DNA of 64,000 nucleotides. It comes from Ailanthus altissimus (lineage: Eukaryota; Streptophyta; Magnoliopsida; Sapindales; Simaroubaceae). Both the position numbers and the translations under genes were made by a program. Location: the NCBI GenBank assembly GCA_946807835.1, contig OX327712.1, positions 18,122,001-18,186,000 on the forward strand, written 5' to 3'. The notes under the pieces were generated by a model. The model saw only the letters and a program-made list of their open reading frames with translations. It had not been told where the DNA came from and ran no database searches. Shown here one piece after another: positions 44,391 to 57,137 of this stretch; the stretch's first letter is position 1, and each line of letters opens with the position of its first letter.

Positions 44391-44531
44391 TTAGAAATAT
44401 TGAAAAGTTTGCAAATAGACCCTTAACAGAAACCAATGAACTTCAAATGGCGAGTCCGGCTTGCTCCAACCTTCGATTGAGGTAAACTCAGTGACTTTTG
44501 AACGGCTGGTGACTGAGGATTATTTTAGTCT

Positions 44532-44820
44532 GGGCGATGTCGGTCACGCCGCCGTATAACGGCTGGGATCTGAAGTGAAAGTAATCAGCGGCAGTGAAGT
44601 TTCGGCGGCTCATCCGGCGGTTTTCGACCGCCGATTGGCGCGTCGTCGGTGGCACTGAACAGCCGGTGATGGGGAATTTGTTTGGTGTGGGCGATGTCAG
44701 TCACGTCGCCATAGAATGGTTGGGATCTGAAGCGACAGTGGGCGGCGGCAGTGGCTTTCCGACGGGGCATCCGGCGGTTTCTGACCTCGGATCGGTGCAT
44801 CGTCGATGGCGTTGAAACGG
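44532..44820. repeat. 157-bp GC-rich tandem duplication near the copia primer site
   Basis: Two units start GGGCGATGTCRGTCACG at 44532 and 44689 and share GGTTGGGATCTGAAG-like and CATCCGGCGGTTT blocks. The 130- and 73-codon frames here follow the GC-rich repeat and lack any Gag motif. Confidence 0.8.
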
Positions 44821-44979
44821 CCAGAGGATTCTGAGTAATTGAAGATGGGCGGTGGATAAGACGGTAAAATTTTGGAATTTTTCGGCGATTTTTCAAAAAA
44901 CTCCGGTAGATTCTGTCGAGTTTTGAAAAAATTTCTAACAAATTTCTAGCTAAACAAAATAACAATGAAAAAACCAAAG

Positions 44980-44990
44980 CTCTGATACCA
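44980..44990 (-). other. Primer binding site (initiator tRNA-Met)
   Basis: TGGTATCAGAG on the minus strand, 2 bp from the LTR end. It is the standard copia site and fixes the element's direction. Confidence 0.9.
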
Positions 44991-44992
44991 TG

Positions 44993-45199
44993 TGAGAAAA
45001 GTAAAGATAATATATTTCACTGTGAATTATAAAGCTGTACAATGGAGCCTTTATATAGGCTGTAACCTTATTACATAACAGGAAAGTAACATAAATAAGG
45101 AAATAATATTTTACATTAATAACATGTATATATGGTAGGAGGGTATAAAAGAATTATTTCAGAATCATTCCAGAATAATTCCAAAATTATTCTTTAATA
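44993..45199 (-). repeat. 5' LTR of the minus-strand copia element
   Basis: 207 bp. On the minus strand it contains AGCCTATATAAAGGCTC (about 45044-45060), the same TATA palindrome as in the left-edge copia LTR. It is followed by the primer site at 44990-44980. Confidence 0.88.
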
Positions 45200-45523
45200 T
45201 ATATATATATATATTAAAAGTTGTAAGATTATAAATGAGATTGTCCTGCCCAATTTTACACTATTTTGTGGGCTGTGATGATATTGTATTACCTATTTTT
45301 ATATATTTAAAAATTTTAAATAAAATTATCTTTCCTACGTGAGAGTAGTCTATTCCTTCTTGTGAGAGGATAAAATTTTTTTTTTTACGAGAGGATGGAT
45401 ATTCCCTCTTACGAGAGGGTAGATCTTCTTGTTTAAGGGTAACAGTTTCTGTTAAGAAATTGATTTGTTCTTTCTATAGAATAATAATAGGTTTGGATAA
45501 ATTATAATAGATTTATTTTATTT
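45200..45523. repeat. Long direct repeat, right of the copia element
   Basis: Partner of 36353-36619, beginning at the first base after the right LTR. The shared sequence stops at ATTTATTTTATTT (45523), after which TH2 upstream sequence follows. Confidence 0.9.
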
Positions 45524-45978
45524 TTGTATAGTATTTTAATAATTTTTTAAATTTATATCAAAAGATCTATATTATAATATTAATAATTTTATTAATAATA
45601 TTACAAATAAATTTTTAAAAAAAAATCAGACGATAAAATGATGTTAGGGGCATTTGTTTGGCACGGAAAGCAAAAGGAAAAAAATGCAATTTCTCAAAAA
45701 CTTAGGGGAGAGCTTGTAATTAAGCCACAAGTTTGTATAGATGTCGAGCCCAATTTGAGAGGCAGAAAATGTGAAGCCCAAAAAGAAGTAGAAAAGCCCA
45801 CTTGACGAAAACCTTGCCTCCCTTTTCACACCCAACTACACTGTGTACAGCCAAGAAACGAAATTAAAAATAAATAAATAAACAAATAAAAAAACACAAA
45901 GAAAATATTTCCCAACTCACAGAGCAGAAATAGAAGCAGAGATATGGGAGATGACTAGTGTTGTGTTGTTTTGAAGTG
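45524..45978 (+). promoter_or_regulatory. Upstream region of TH2
   Basis: About 450 bp between the right direct repeat and the TH2 start codon. AT-rich, with a run of AAATAAATAAATAAACAAAT (about 45870). No single TATA box can be fixed with confidence. The copia element and its direct repeat now form the outer boundary of the promoter. Confidence 0.45.
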
Positions 45979-48900
45979 ATGCGATTACTATTCACAAACC
46001 CAATCAAGACCCCATTACTCTCTTCTAATCTTTTCTCTTCTTTTAACTCGCTCCGACTTGGAACTCCCAACTCACTCCCATCCCTCCGAGTCAACTCACC
46101 CTCTTTGACAACTTTAAGATCGCCACTTTCGATGGCGGCGATTCCTCCAAAATCGCCCAGCACCGAGGAGGAGGGACTCGCGAGGAGGCTCTGGATCAAG
46201 TTTAAGAGAGAATCTGTGTTTGCTATGTACACTCCGTTTACGGTCTGTTTGGCTTCTGGTAATCTAAAGGTCGAGACATTCAGGCATTACATCGCGCAAG
46301 ACGTGCATTTTCTTAAAGCTTTCGCTCAAGCGTAAGTGGGTTCTTGGTATGCCTTGGCTTCGTGTAGTTTAGGCTTGTTTGGTTTCCGAGAAAATGCGGG
46401 AAAGTGAGGGAAAATTTGAGGATTTTTAGGTTTAGACTGTGTGTTTGGGAGCTTGGGAGTTCTAGTAAGAGAAATAGAATTTGGGAATGTTGAATTAATA
46501 TTATATGGGATGTTTTAATAGCAAGAACATGTAAGAAAATAACAACCAAATAATAGATTAGATTCTTTTACTACCAGTGAATCTTTTATTAGGAAAATGA
46601 TGGCAATTTAAGCATCAATTAGGAATGAAACTGTGTAGCTGATAGAATGTTGTAAAAGGAACAGAAATTAAGAATATTTTCATTTCGTTTCCTGTTAACA
46701 AAAATGCAGAAATGAAAGAATGATTGAAAATTTTATATATTTATGGAATAGAACTTTCTGATTTTAATAAAAAGGATCTCTTTATGAAATACTAAAGAGT
46801 GCAAGGACTGTTTGAAACTAAGTATGGTTAAAATTTTAACATTCTTATTGCTGTCGTGCTTGAATAAAACTAACATTAGTGTGAATTTAGTCAATTTTGC
46901 TCTTTTTCTCTTATTGCCTTTTTGGCTTGGAAGCAAAAATATGAAGAGTTCAGGAAAAGAAATGTATTTCTCTCTTATTGTCTTTTTGGTTTGGTAGCAA
47001 AATATGAATATATTTAGCGAAAGAAATATATTTGATGGTGAACTAGTTAGCTTGCTTGTCTGAAATTTTAAAGAAAACATTTTTAATATGATAGGAAAAC
47101 AAGATTGTGAATATGGTTGATGGGGTTAGCAAGGGAGGATGTGTGCCAAGTGTTTGCTGAATTATCCTTGGAAAAGGAAAGAGTAGTGTTATTGATTTTA
47201 GATGTTATAAGGGGAAAATGTATCTTGCTTAATCTTAATCTGGCTTCTATTTTATATGTGGCTTGGGTTAGAATTTTGTTCTCACTGGAGGATCTACATA
47301 TCTTGTATATATTTATAAAGCACTGCTTGTTGCTGAAAAAGGTGGTAAGAGGGAAAAATTTAAGGTTTCCTTAATTACCTGGGATGAAATCTAAACTGAA
47401 AATTCATGGGGCATATTCCACTTAGTTGATTTGTTTTCATTGAGTTTCAGTCTCTAAAGTTTAAATCAACATGAATACTAGAAAACTTATCTATTTCTTT
47501 TCCAGTTTGTTTACAATTGAAGGGTTTGGCTACCTATCGGCAGGTATTACATTCTCTCTGTTTTGGTTTGAATTTTTAGGTATGACTTGGCAGAAGACTG
47601 TGCAGATGATGACGATGCAAAGTTATCAATCTCTGAGTTGAGGAAGGGTGTTCTGGAGGAGTTAAAAATGCATGATTCATTTACACAGGTAATATAAAAT
47701 TGTAATCTTTAAAATTTAACTATTAGACTTGAATCTTGAAGATTATATTTTTTCTCGCTTTAGTAAAAAACTTACAGAATTTTGACTTGCCACTTAGTTA
47801 TAATTTGACCAAACCACCTTTTTTTTATTGTAAGTAATGCCATATGCATGTTGACTGCAGATTCTTAAACCATGATCAGAGCACAGGATGTTGGTTTAAT
47901 GGGATTACTATTTCTTTTTTTTTTTTCCAGACATTACAAGATAGGATCTTTTGGTTTTTTTTGTTTTAACTTTGATAGTCTACTCCAAAAGAAATGGACA
48001 ATTCTGATCTGAGTGGCACTATTTCTTGTTAAAAAGAGCTTTATATTTTATCCCCAGAGATGGAATTTTCCCCCAAATGCTATGTAGATCACAACGTAGC
48101 TTCCTATGTTCATGGTGTCTAATGTTATCTGCAAATAAATTTCACCCCTAACTTGTAACAGAGTATTCTTATGTCCTGAATGTTTGAATCATGCAGGAAT
48201 GGGATACCGACCTTGCTAAAGAGGCTACTATTAACTCTGCAACAGTAAAGTATACAGAATTCTTGTTGGCGACAGCCTCTGGAAAAGTTGAAGGTGTAAA
48301 AGCTCCCGGAAAACTTGCCACTCCATTTGAGAAAACAAAAGTTGCAGCTTACACATTGGGTGCCATGTCACCTTGCATGAGGCTTTATGCTTTCCTTGGT
48401 AAGGAATTCCAGGCCCTCCTAAATCCTGATGAAGGCGGCCATCCTTACAAGAAATGGATAGATAATTATGCTTCTGAAAATTTTCAGGTACGTTGTCTTT
48501 ATTTGAGTAGTAATTTCATTTGCTTTACTGGTCAAGCTGATTGTACTTTGCTAATTCCAGTCTTAGAGCAAAATTCATTACATAAATGGCCTTTTTACTC
48601 CATAAGCTCAAAGATTGAATTTTTTCTCAATTTAGGCATCAGCTCTGCAAAATGAAGACTTGCTGGATAAACTTAGTGTCTCTTTGACCGGCGAAGAACT
48701 AGACATCATAGAAAAGCTCTATCACCAAGCCATGAAACTTGAAATAGATTTCTTCTGTGCACAGCCAGTTTCTCAGCCCACTGTAGTTCCTCTCATTAAA
48801 GAGCACAATCCTGCAGGAGATCGTCTTATTATATTTTCTGATTTTGATTTAACATGCACTGTTGTTGATTCATCTGCTATTTTAGCAGAGATTGCAATAT

Positions 48901-50512
48901 TGACAGCCCCAAAATCTGATCAGAATCAATCTGAAAATCAACTTAGTCGGATGTCTTCATCTGAACTGAGGAACACATGGGGTCTTCTTTCAAAACAGTT
49001 CACTGAGGAATATGAACAATGCATTGAAAGCATCATGCCCTCTGAGAAAGGTATCTTGCATGACACTCTAACATCCAAATCTAACTTTCTGATTAAGTTA
49101 CTGGCGTGACTATATTTGGATTTGAACTTTTGGGTTTTTCAGTGGAGGAATTCAACTATGAAGTTCTGCATAAAGCACTTGAGCAACTCTCAGGCTTTGA
49201 GAAGACGGCAAATTCTAGAGTCATCGAGTCTGGAGTACTCAAGGGTATAAATCTTGAAGACATAAAACGCGCTGGCGAACGTCTGATTCTTCAAGATGGT
49301 TGTACTTCTTTCTTTCAGAAAGTTGTGAAGAATGAAAACTTGAATTCAAATGTCCATGTACTTTCATACTGTTGGTGTGGCGATCTCATCAGAACATGTT
49401 TTTCTTCAGGTATGCTCCATCCATGTAGAATTGAAGAATACAAAAGTCGTAGTGTATGCATTGAGACATTAATTATCTATTGTAGTATGATTGTTGAACT
49501 TACTTTTTTCTTACTCATTCCTGCTGAAACCCCCTTCTAGTAAACTGTTCTAATGACTTGGTGGATCTCAAAGATTTTTTTTTTAAAAAAAAAAAGAAAG
49601 AACCAACCGCCTTTATTCCAGCAGAAGATTTTACTTTTTCTCACTATCTGAAATCTATTTTGCAATATTTTTTAACTTCAAACTGAAATCTAACTAAAAG
49701 AAGTTGGTGATCTTTCCACTTTACATAGACAGAGAACCTTAATATGCTGCAAATGTTTAGAGCATTGGAAGGGTATATTAATATGAGACTTCAAATTTAT
49801 GTTGCTACAGACGTGTCCTCCTTTCTTCTGTTCTTCTTACTGCATAATACAGTCAAGCTCTTCATTTTTTTTTAAGTTGAATTCTTAAGTTATCTGAAGC
49901 TTACAGACTATTTGCTTTCTTAGTTCATTTGGTTCATTGTTATTGTCATTTTCCTTCTTGTTCTCTATTTCCTTTTAGAATCAGGTGCAATGTTGTCTTT
50001 TTATTACTATTATTAAATTCAATCAATGACTATTGGTATCAGAAACTGATAAAACACTATGTTTTCTTTATTAAGTTCTCGTTTTGTTTTTTCAAGCAGC
50101 AGGTTTAAGTGCTCTAAATGTACATGCAAATGAGTTCTCTTTCGAAGAATCTGTTTCCACGGGTGAAATTGTTAAGAAGGTGGAGTCCCCCATCGACAAA
50201 GTACAAGCTTTCAACAAAATTTTGGAGAAATATGGAACTGACAGAAAGAACTTGACTGTTTACATTGGAGACTCTGTGGGTGACATACTTTGTCTGCTTG
50301 AAGCTGAAATAGGCATTGTAATTGGGTCTAGCTCAAGCTTAAGGGAAGTGGGAAGTCAATTTGGTGTTTCTTTCATCCCATTGTACCCTGGCTTGATTAA
50401 GAAACAGAAGGAATACATTGAAGGATGCTCTTCTAATTGGAAGGGGAAATCTGGCATTCTTTACACAGCCTCGAGTTGGGCTGAAGTACATGCCTTCATT
50501 TTGGGGTGGTAG
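45979..50512 (+). CDS. TH2: Bifunctional TENA/THI-4 plus HAD phosphatase, thiamin monophosphate phosphatase TH2
   Basis: Dephosphorylates thiamin monophosphate to thiamin in thiamin diphosphate synthesis; the plant enzyme is mitochondrial, perhaps also cytosolic. Six exons: 45979-46331, 47580-47688, 48197-48487, 48636-49050, 49143-49409, 50100-50512. All introns are GT-AG and the frame is continuous, giving 615 residues against about 617 in Arabidopsis. ATG 45979 is chosen because MRLLF matches the plant family start; ATG 45958 is upstream in the same frame. Residues 1-51 look like a mitochondrial presequence (Ser/Leu/Arg-rich, no acids early), and Met52 (46132) could start a cytosolic form. 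TENA domain about 70-300 with Cys214 in SPCMRLY. HAD domain about 310-610 with DFDLTCTVVD (Asp320, Asp322), a Lys/Arg-rich middle, and GDSVGD (Asp536, Asp540). All key residues are intact. Confidence 0.96.
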
Positions 50513-50606
50513 ACCTTTTTTTCCCCATTTAGCTGTCATCTTCATGTTAGTTAGGGCAAATGAAAGAACCATTTATATATAATATAATGGAACACAAAGA
50601 TACAAA

Positions 50607-51558
50607 TTGGTGGCTGATTTTATTAGGGCCCACATCTGCTGTATTCCCTTTCTGTTTTTTCCTACAGGGTCTCTTCCATTCAGAAGTATAATGCCTTTTT
50701 ATTATCTGGACAATGCTGTAAACAAGGTAGTGACCAGTGACCTCCATTGTTTCTCATGGCATTTCTTTCTTCCTCTGCTTCCAATGGTGCTGACATTGCC
50801 TTTTGCTTTCCCTTGTTTCCAGGAATCTAGAGGTTTCAAGCAGCAATGAAATGTAAGAGGGAGTTATGTCAACTTGTCCATAAAATGTCAGATTAAGTGA
50901 TGGATTTGTGCTTTTATAGGCTATTGATGTTTGACATTCATCTGGAATAGAAATTTTGAGATGAACATATGGGATCTTTAGGTAGATCCGAGGCTGCTGC
51001 TGGCTATTGTTTGATCCAGCAGCTTCCTTCAATTGATAAATTGGATTATTCCCTTTTGTCCATGATTGAATATTCTATAATATTGGTGGCTGATTTTATT
51101 AGGGCCCACATCTGCTGTATTCCCTTTCTGTTTTTTCCTACAGGGTCTCTTCCATTCAGAAGTATAATGCCTTTTTATTATCTGGACAATGCTGTAAACA
51201 AGGTAGTGACCAGTGACCTCCATTGTTTCTCATGGCATTTCTTTCTTCCTCTGCTTCCAATGGTGCTGACATTGCCTTTTGCTTTCCCTTGTTTCCAGGA
51301 ATCTAGAGGTTTCAAGCAGCAATGAAATGTAAGAGGGAGTTATGTCAACTTGTCCATAAAATGTCAGATTAAGTGATGGATTTGTGCTTTTATAGGCTAT
51401 TGATGTTTGACATTCATCTGGAATAGAAATTTTGAGATGAACATATGGGATCTTTAGGTAGATCCGAGGCTGCTGCTGGCTATTGTTTGATCCAGCAGCT
51501 TCCTTCAATTGATAAATTGGATTATTCCCTTTTGTCCATGATTGAATATTCTATAATA
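50607..51558 (+). repeat. 476-bp tandem duplication just 3' of TH2
   Basis: Units 50607-51082 and 51083-51558 appear identical along their length, including the same 66-, 80- and 92-codon shadow frames. A third start (TTG at 51559) diverges at once. The unit begins about 95 bp after the TH2 stop, so it probably affects the 3' UTR or terminator region. The small frames inside are not considered genes. Confidence 0.93.
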
Positions 51559-52622
51559 TTGTTGCCAGTCCCATTTCATTGATACTGAAATGATACTGTA
51601 ACTATGTTTTAGTATATAAGAATCTGCCAAATAATCATTTATGAACTCATCTATATTTATTCGGTTCAGCTCAGTTATCTGGATTAGTTATGAGATTTGA
51701 GAGCGCCAAAATCTAGCTTAAATGATTCCAACTTGAATTGCAGGGAACTAACATTACCCCACATAAAATCATCACAAAGTTATTTACATTTCACATCAAA
51801 CACAAGATTTTACAGCAAACTATGACCAAAGCGGTTGTCAGATGTAACCACACTTTTTCAGCATACAAGATTTGTCTGCGTTCATTTTTGTCTATTTATT
51901 AGTTTTACCTGCATAAATGCTCGTATGAAAATGTTGGTGGCCCTGGTTTCCATCTACTCGTGTGATGCACTTCAATAAGCTAAGCCAATCGTGTTTTCCT
52001 CGTGGTGACATACAATAATATTTCAAGTAAAAATTTTTGATTGTGTATCTGACTTAAGATCGTATAATTTTATCTAATCTAATTGACATATATGAGATAC
52101 GTGTTGCGTTTTGAATTTTTTATTTATACGTAAACTTTTAAAATTATTTTAATAAAAATTGTTAACAAATAATAAGTTTATTAAAAATAATAAAGATGAG
52201 TAATATAAATTAAATAGGTTTTGAAAATTGTCTTTAAATCGTGATAAAAATTATCACATAAAATATAGATCTCTCAAAAGTAGTGAGTTTTGGTAATATG
52301 AGCCAAATATAACAAGAATGTTATATAATTAAATAGGTGAGAATGTTACATCTCATATTATATAAAAATTAAAAAAGTTTTGAGTATAAATAAATAAATA
52401 TTTAATATTACTTACAAGATAATTTTTTAAGTTAATAATAAACGCCCAATTCGAAACATATAAAATTCTTATCACACTAATAAAAATCTCATCTTATGGT
52501 GAGCTCCACAATAACTATCTATAATACATATGACTTATAATTGAAAAACGAAGCTTATAATTACATTGTTTAGATGTAAATCGATTTAATGAAAAATTAC
52601 ACAAGTTTTTATTCATTGATTA
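51559..52622. other. Intergenic spacer, nothing recognised
   Basis: AT-rich sequence between the TH2 3' region and the next copia element. No open frame, RNA gene or repeat structure found. Confidence 0.5.
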
Positions 52623-53259
52623 TGTAGAAATAATGACATAATATAAAGTGTAAAAAATTACTTAAGAAACAAAAAAATTGAGCTTCCCACTTAAGATTGT
52701 TAATTTCATTGTATCAAGCTGAGTAAATACAAGAGAAAATATTTTAATTAGAGAGATTATTGCATAAAAATCTTAACTACTTATATTTTGATTTAGCCAC
52801 TGAAATTCCTTGATTTAAGGAATCAACTAACATGGACTAAGTAAACAAAATAATTTCAAATTCAAAAACATAAATTCAAAATCATAAGCTATATTAGCTT
52901 TTCCATAAAATCAGCTAAAGAAAGTCTTAATGATTCAACTCTCCTCCTTGAGACTTTTTTTTAAGACTATCAACTTGCTTCTTAATTCTTTAAACCTGCC
53001 TTTGAGAAGTGACTTTGTTAGAATATTTGCTATTTGTTGCTCAAATTATACTGCAACAACTTAATCTCTTGATTCTTTTCAGCTTCTCTAATGGAGTGAA
53101 ATTTGACTTTAATGTGTTTAGTTCTGCTATGTTGCACATGGTTATTTGTAATGGCAATTGCAGATTTATTATCACACATGATTACAATAGGCTCCATTTG
53201 TACTTCCCTAAAATCAGCATCAATTTCTTAAGCCAAATGGCTTGATTTATTGCAGCAGC

Positions 53260-54284
53260 AATAGACACATACGCAATCTCAGCAGTTGATTGAACCACTA
53301 CCTCCTGCTTTTTTTAGTTCTATGAGAAAGGACTTGATCCAAATGAGAACAAATACCCTAAAGTACTTTTAGAATCATCCATACTTTCAGTCTAATCACT
53401 GTTAACATACCCCAACAAACTACCATCAGTTTTTTTTCATACTATACACCAAAATTTGTTATGCCTTTAACATATCTCAACACCCTTCTAGCAGCATTAT
53501 AGTAAGCTTGACTTGGAGAATGTATAACCTTGATAGAAGACTTATTCGAAATATGAGATCAGGTCGTGTAGCAGTCAAATAGAGAAGGCTTCCAAACATG
53601 TTCTTGTCAAGAGTAGAATCGACCCTGTCTTTACTATCCTCTAGACTTAGTTTTTTATTTTGGACAAATGGTGTTGCAACTGATTTTCCTTGTTCCAAAT
53701 TAAACTTCTTAAGAACATCCTCGACACATTTTTTTTGAATAAGAAAAATGTGTTTCTCCATCTGGTAAACCTCAATTCCTAAGAAGTAATTTATCAGCCC
53801 TAAATTTGACATCTCAAATTCTTGCTTCATTTCTTTTTTGAATCTCTTTAAGAGCTCAAAATTACTTTCAGTTACCAACATATCATCCACATACAAGGAC
53901 TAAATAAGCTTTTCACCATCTTCCAAACCTTTAACATATAGTGTGACTTCATTTTCACTCCTCCTAAATCCTTGATGGATCAAGTAAGAATCAATTTTGA
54001 CATATCAGACCTTAGAAGCCTATTTCAGTCTATACAGTACCTCTCTATAGATGTAGACTTTATCTTCTTAACCTGTAACTTCAAACCCTTGAGGTTGGTG
54101 CACATAAATCTCCTTCTCAAGAATGCATTTAGAAAGGCAGACTTGACATCTAAATGAAACACATTTCATCCATGTTTGGCAACAAAAACTAGTAACATTC
54201 TGATGGTGTCATGTCTTGCTACTAATGCAAATGTATCACCATAGTTTACTCCAGCCATTTGTGCATAACCCTTCACACTAATAT
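53260..54284 (-). pseudogene. Copia RT C-half and RNase H (RT split by the solo LTR)
   Basis: From the nested LTR leftwards: RT fragments (VSAKHGWNVFHLDVKSAFLN region near 54150, decayed), the active site LYVDDMLVTESN at 53896, the LINYFLGIEVYQ block, PFVQNKKL, then MFGSLLYLTATRPDLIF and remnants of RNase H to about 53260. The other RT part continues at 57143 to about 57300 beyond the LTR (CKWVYRTKLNFGDF-like, decayed). Confidence 0.85.
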
Positions 54285-57137
54285 TGTCACGCCCCAGACC
54301 CAAAAGATCTGACACACGACATCACTTACATTCATTCACTGCATGTGCACTCATAAATAATATTACACAAAATTTTCAACTTTCATTCAACACAGAAATC
54401 CTTAGCAAGTTGCTAGTAAGTTCAACACTAAAATCAACCATAACCTAACATATAAATATAAACTTCTCTTGACAATATTTAAACATTCATTTCAATTTCT
54501 TTCAGAATTATAGCAATTGAATTATGACTGGGACAATTATTAAACCGGAGATACGCAGAGTTTTCTCAGAGATTAACACTCTACTACGTCACTAGTAGCA
54601 ACTTTGTTACCGGGAGCCCAGAATATATCCATTGCAAATTCTTACTTAAAATCATCCAATAACCACACTTTATAAAATTTAAACCAAATCCAATCCACAC
54701 ACAATGAAATAATACATAAGTATTTATTCAATAGGGACAAACCAAATATCCTATCCCACGTGTCCCCAAATGAAACACACAACAACCTAGCAACTTAGGG
54801 AACCCAAGGAACAGCAGAAGCCTTGCCAAATCCGCTAAGCACACATGCACCTTATTTACCTGAAATCACCATAAACTATAATGAGTATAAAACTCAGTAA
54901 GCATACTAATTTTTCATATATCAAATACAAATACATATATGTACACAATGCATATGTATGATATGCTGTGATCAATCAAAATCATAATCTTATCAAATCA
55001 CATATCATGTAAGCGCTTACACATTCTTTCAAAACACATAATAGGAATACCATTACTCGACTACTACTTAGTAGGACTTACATATCACATATCACATAAT
55101 GAGCCAAATGTCACTCGTAGGTGACATACCGTATGAGAGGAATAGTACAAGTGAGGTCTTTAAATCACACATATATAACGCTTATGCCCGAAAGTAAAAG
55201 CCAAACCCTCACCCTGATCATCGGTGAGTCCTCTCACATGTACCAATACGCCACCACACGAATGTGATGACTCACTCTTCCTTTAGGTACCAATAGGATC
55301 CTCCCTACATACGGAACACATAACATATACCAATCCCAAAGGAAAGGCCACACATAAAGGCTCCACAAATCACATAAAATGCCTACTAAGTTAACAGTGA
55401 GTTCAAGTACCCTCAAATCACAAAATATTTCTCATGGACATATTACACTTCAAAAGCTTTCTTTGTTAAACGCATCTTATTTTGGAAAGCTCACTTTCAA
55501 AAACACATGTATGTCCATGCTCAATGTCAATGCTCACATTCATAAACATATATTCACATTTCATATCAAAATATACTTTGACATATCATAAACATATTCT
55601 TAACCCCATTTACAAAATCATACAAAACAATTATTATGTTTATTGTGATTCCAGTAGTAAGTCTAGTATACTTACCTCTTAACACTTTCAGCTACAAGAC
55701 TTAAATCTCCTTAACCTATCAATGGAGATTAATCCTTTCATAAGCCTCACAATTCACACAAAATACTTTAAATAGCTTACAAAATTATACACAATGCATT
55801 TATCACATCAAATTAGTCTAAATATTTGGTTTCTCAAAACCTGTCATTCTGACCACTTACACTTAACAAAAATTTCTAATACATCAAATGATGTCCAATT
55901 ACTCCGAAATCAGAATATATCATTCTTGACTCATATATACTTCTTATATATGAATATTATATCAAAATGCCTACACAATCCATTCCATACACACCATCGA
56001 ATCCAAACTACAAACCTGACAGGATCAAGATACTTACTGAACAGTATTCAATCTCCCAATTTTATAAAATCATATACTAACTCAAAAATTATAAAACTAC
56101 CACATAATTACTCTTGACACATATCTCAGTCCATGATAAATATTTGGCTTCCAAATAACTGCCAAAAGTATTTTAAAACTATTTTATTTCATAACTTTAA
56201 AAATCTGTTAATCAAATACTACAATGAGCTGATAGACTTTAGAAATTCATAACACTTCAACCACATTAATCTAAATTCTCAATTTCGAGTATATAATATT
56301 AGACATATAAAATTATCATATTCCACAAATTCATAATTTTTGAAGATCATTCAGTAGGACAAAAATTATTTTTCACTGTACTATACTGTTTACACAGGAA
56401 ATTTCCAGAATTTCAGGGTCATTTTGGTAAATTCACTATAAATTCAATTTCCAGAATTTTTAATCGATTCAAAGTCTCAGATGATCCTTAACATGTCTAA
56501 TTTCATATACTCAAAATTTAAAACCAGAATCGAATCACAACAATTTATAAAATTCCTAGATCAAGAGGTTATCCAGCAGAAATTCCATAATTCATCATGA
56601 TTTATCAAACTATCTTATAGATCATCATCAATTCTCACAACATCAAACGAAATACACATCAAATCCTTAATTATACATATTTCCAGAAATAAAAACTTAA
56701 ATAAATTAACTTAATTAACACCAATAAATTGATAATTAGTTGTGATATACCTCTAAAGATCCAAAATTCCAATTTCTTCTTCTTTTTCTTCTTCTTCTTC
56801 TCTTTCTCTCTCCTTTATTTCTCTCTTCTCTCTCTAAAAATGGGTAGCTCGACCAAAATGAGAGAATTAGGGTTTTTAAAAGTGTATTTTTATACTAAGT
56901 GGTTAATTTTTGGTATTTACGAATTCACCCCCAAAACTTTCAAAGTATAACAATTTGGTCCCTAAAATAATTCCAAAGTCTTGCAAATAAACCCAATACT
57001 AATAGTATATCCTTAACCTATAAAAACACTACTAATAACAATATATAAATCAAGGATCACCCACATGCAAATAAAATACGTATATTTATATATATAAATA
57101 TACATATTCTTACCGGTTATGGATACTGGTTACTACA
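54285..57137 (-). mobile_element. Gypsy solo LTR nested in copia RT
   Basis: Ends TGTCACGCCCC and GGTTACTACA (read on +), flanked by a perfect 5-bp duplication AATAT (54280-54284 and 57138-57142). Same family as 21313-24029 in opposite orientation. There is no internal sequence, so it is a solo LTR formed by LTR-LTR recombination. It is younger than its copia host. Confidence 0.95.

Larger units (their letters stand above)
36620..45199 (-). mobile_element. Ty1/copia element, minus strand, with a nested insertion
   Basis: The 5' LTR is 44993-45199 and the 3' LTR 36620-36799. On the minus strand LTRs start TATTAAA and end CTTTTCTCA, a non-canonical TA/CA pair. The tRNA-Met primer site (TGGTATCAGAG, 44980-44990) lies 2 bp inside the 5' LTR, and the purine tract GAGGGGGG (36800-36807) directly precedes the 3' LTR. 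Pol modules occur in copia order: protease end, integrase, RT, RNase H. No gag is visible between the primer site and 44029. The integrase is split by the element at 39065-43097. Instead of a 5-bp target duplication the element is flanked by long direct repeats. Confidence 0.9.

Noticed and set aside
44585..44977. 130-codon frame as copia Gag
   Set aside because: It spans the 157-bp GC-rich duplication, contains no capsid or zinc-knuckle motif and is explained by repeat composition.
50547..51508. Paired small frames (64-118 codons) after TH2
   Set aside because: They are the same shadow frames repeated by the 476-bp duplication, on both strands, with no domain.
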